This document shows, piece after piece, positions 5,214-5,434 of a DNA stretch of 5,434 nucleotides. The translations under genes were made by a program, and so were the position numbers. Each line of letters starts with the position of its first letter. Position 1 is the stretch's first letter. Source of the stretch: Mycobacterium sp. GTDB taxonomy: Bacteria > Actinomycetota > Actinomycetes > Mycobacteriales > Mycobacteriaceae. The stretch spans positions 1-5,434 of the forward strand of contig JAQSXQ010000654.1 in assembly GCA_029256565.1 (NCBI GenBank), written 5' to 3'. Below the pieces are notes generated by a model. That model was not told the origin of the DNA. It was given only the letters and a program-made list of their open reading frames with translations, and searched no databases.

Positions 5214-5434
5214 GTCGACGACGGCGTGGCCGACCGCCGGGTCGCCGCGCGAGCCGCGAGGTAGAGCACGGCCCCGACCGCCAGCAGGATGGCGCCGAAC
5301 AGCCACACCGTCGCGGTCTGTTGCGTGAGCAGCAGTACGCACGACAGGACGCCGAGCACGGGCACGAAGGTCCAGACCCGGAAGTGATCGTGCTCGACGG
5401 TGTCGCGGCGGAGCACCAGCACGGCCACGTTGGT
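5210..5434 (-). CDS. C-terminal end of a membrane transporter, probably an APC-family amino-acid permease
   Basis: The frame enters from the right edge, so only the last 74 residues are visible (TNVAVLVLRR at the edge). Two hydrophobic segments are clear: TFVPVLGVLSCVLLL and a second from about TVWLFGAILLAVGAVLYLAA, followed by a short basic and Ser/Thr-rich tail (RAATRRSATPSST). The N-V-x-V-L-x-L-R-R segment, followed by R-V-W-x-x-x-P-x-L-G and two final helices, is the usual end of APC-superfamily amino-acid permeases, where the final strand-like RR loop is cytoplasmic. The family call rests on this end alone. It converges on the hydrolase gene, with the two TAG stops interleaved at CTAG (5210-5213). 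Confidence 0.65.
   Translation of the reverse strand, partial: TNVAVLVLRRDTVEHDHFRVWTFVPVLGVLSCVLLLTQQTATVWLFGAILLAVGAVLYLAARAATRRSATPSST

Noticed and set aside
4488..5342. Minus-strand frame of 284 codons opposite the alpha/beta hydrolase
   Set aside because: The hydrolase frame has a complete catalytic triad; the antisense frame has low-complexity, Arg/Gly/Val-rich composition and crosses the permease-like gene.
1..5434. CRISPR array, tRNA or rRNA genes, insertion sequence or phage module
   Set aside because: No regularly spaced repeats, cloverleaf sequence, transposase or integrase motifs, or terminal inverted repeats were seen on either strand.

Overview
The window is G+C-rich (about two thirds by eye), densely packed and strongly biased to G/C in third codon positions. 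It has GTG starts and several genes without a convincing Shine-Dalgarno sequence. These traits and the protein families suggest a chromosomal segment of a high-GC actinomycete, most likely a mycolic-acid-containing relative of Rhodococcus, Gordonia or Mycobacterium. The genus cannot be fixed from the sequence alone.

Layout, left to right. (1) A plus-strand cluster: the tail of a gene that may be an ArsR-type regulator overlaps, by ATGA, a small VOC/glyoxalase-fold protein, and an S4-domain RNA-binding protein of the Hsp15 type follows closely. (2) A convergent minus-strand gene for a ~100-residue conserved actinobacterial protein, probably read from a leaderless GTG. (3) A short divergent region with an exact TTGTAT-N8-ATACAA inverted repeat, then a plus-strand NAD(P)-binding Rossmann protein of the NADPH:F420 oxidoreductase-like family. 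(4) Two small plus-strand ORFs of 41 and 79 codons. (5) A broken thioredoxin-reductase-like flavoprotein gene, frameshifted and shortened exactly where the NAD(P)H-binding domain should be. (6) A minus-strand run: a second VOC protein, a 45-residue acidic protein with a strong ribosome binding site, and an EVE-domain protein whose end overlaps the end of the broken flavoprotein gene. (7) A divergent plus-strand alpha/beta hydrolase. (8) The C-terminal end of a minus-strand membrane protein resembling an amino-acid permease, whose stop codon overlaps the hydrolase stop within CTAG.

The genes look like assorted housekeeping and accessory functions (small-molecule binding or detoxification folds, redox enzymes, RNA binding) and not one pathway. 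I see no mobile element, CRISPR array, tRNA, rRNA or phage module, and no convincing new multi-gene system. The points most worth checking are the decayed flavoprotein, the operator-like palindrome, the tandem repeat carrying two Shine-Dalgarno-like motifs upstream of the second VOC gene, and the hairpin ahead of the small acidic ORF.
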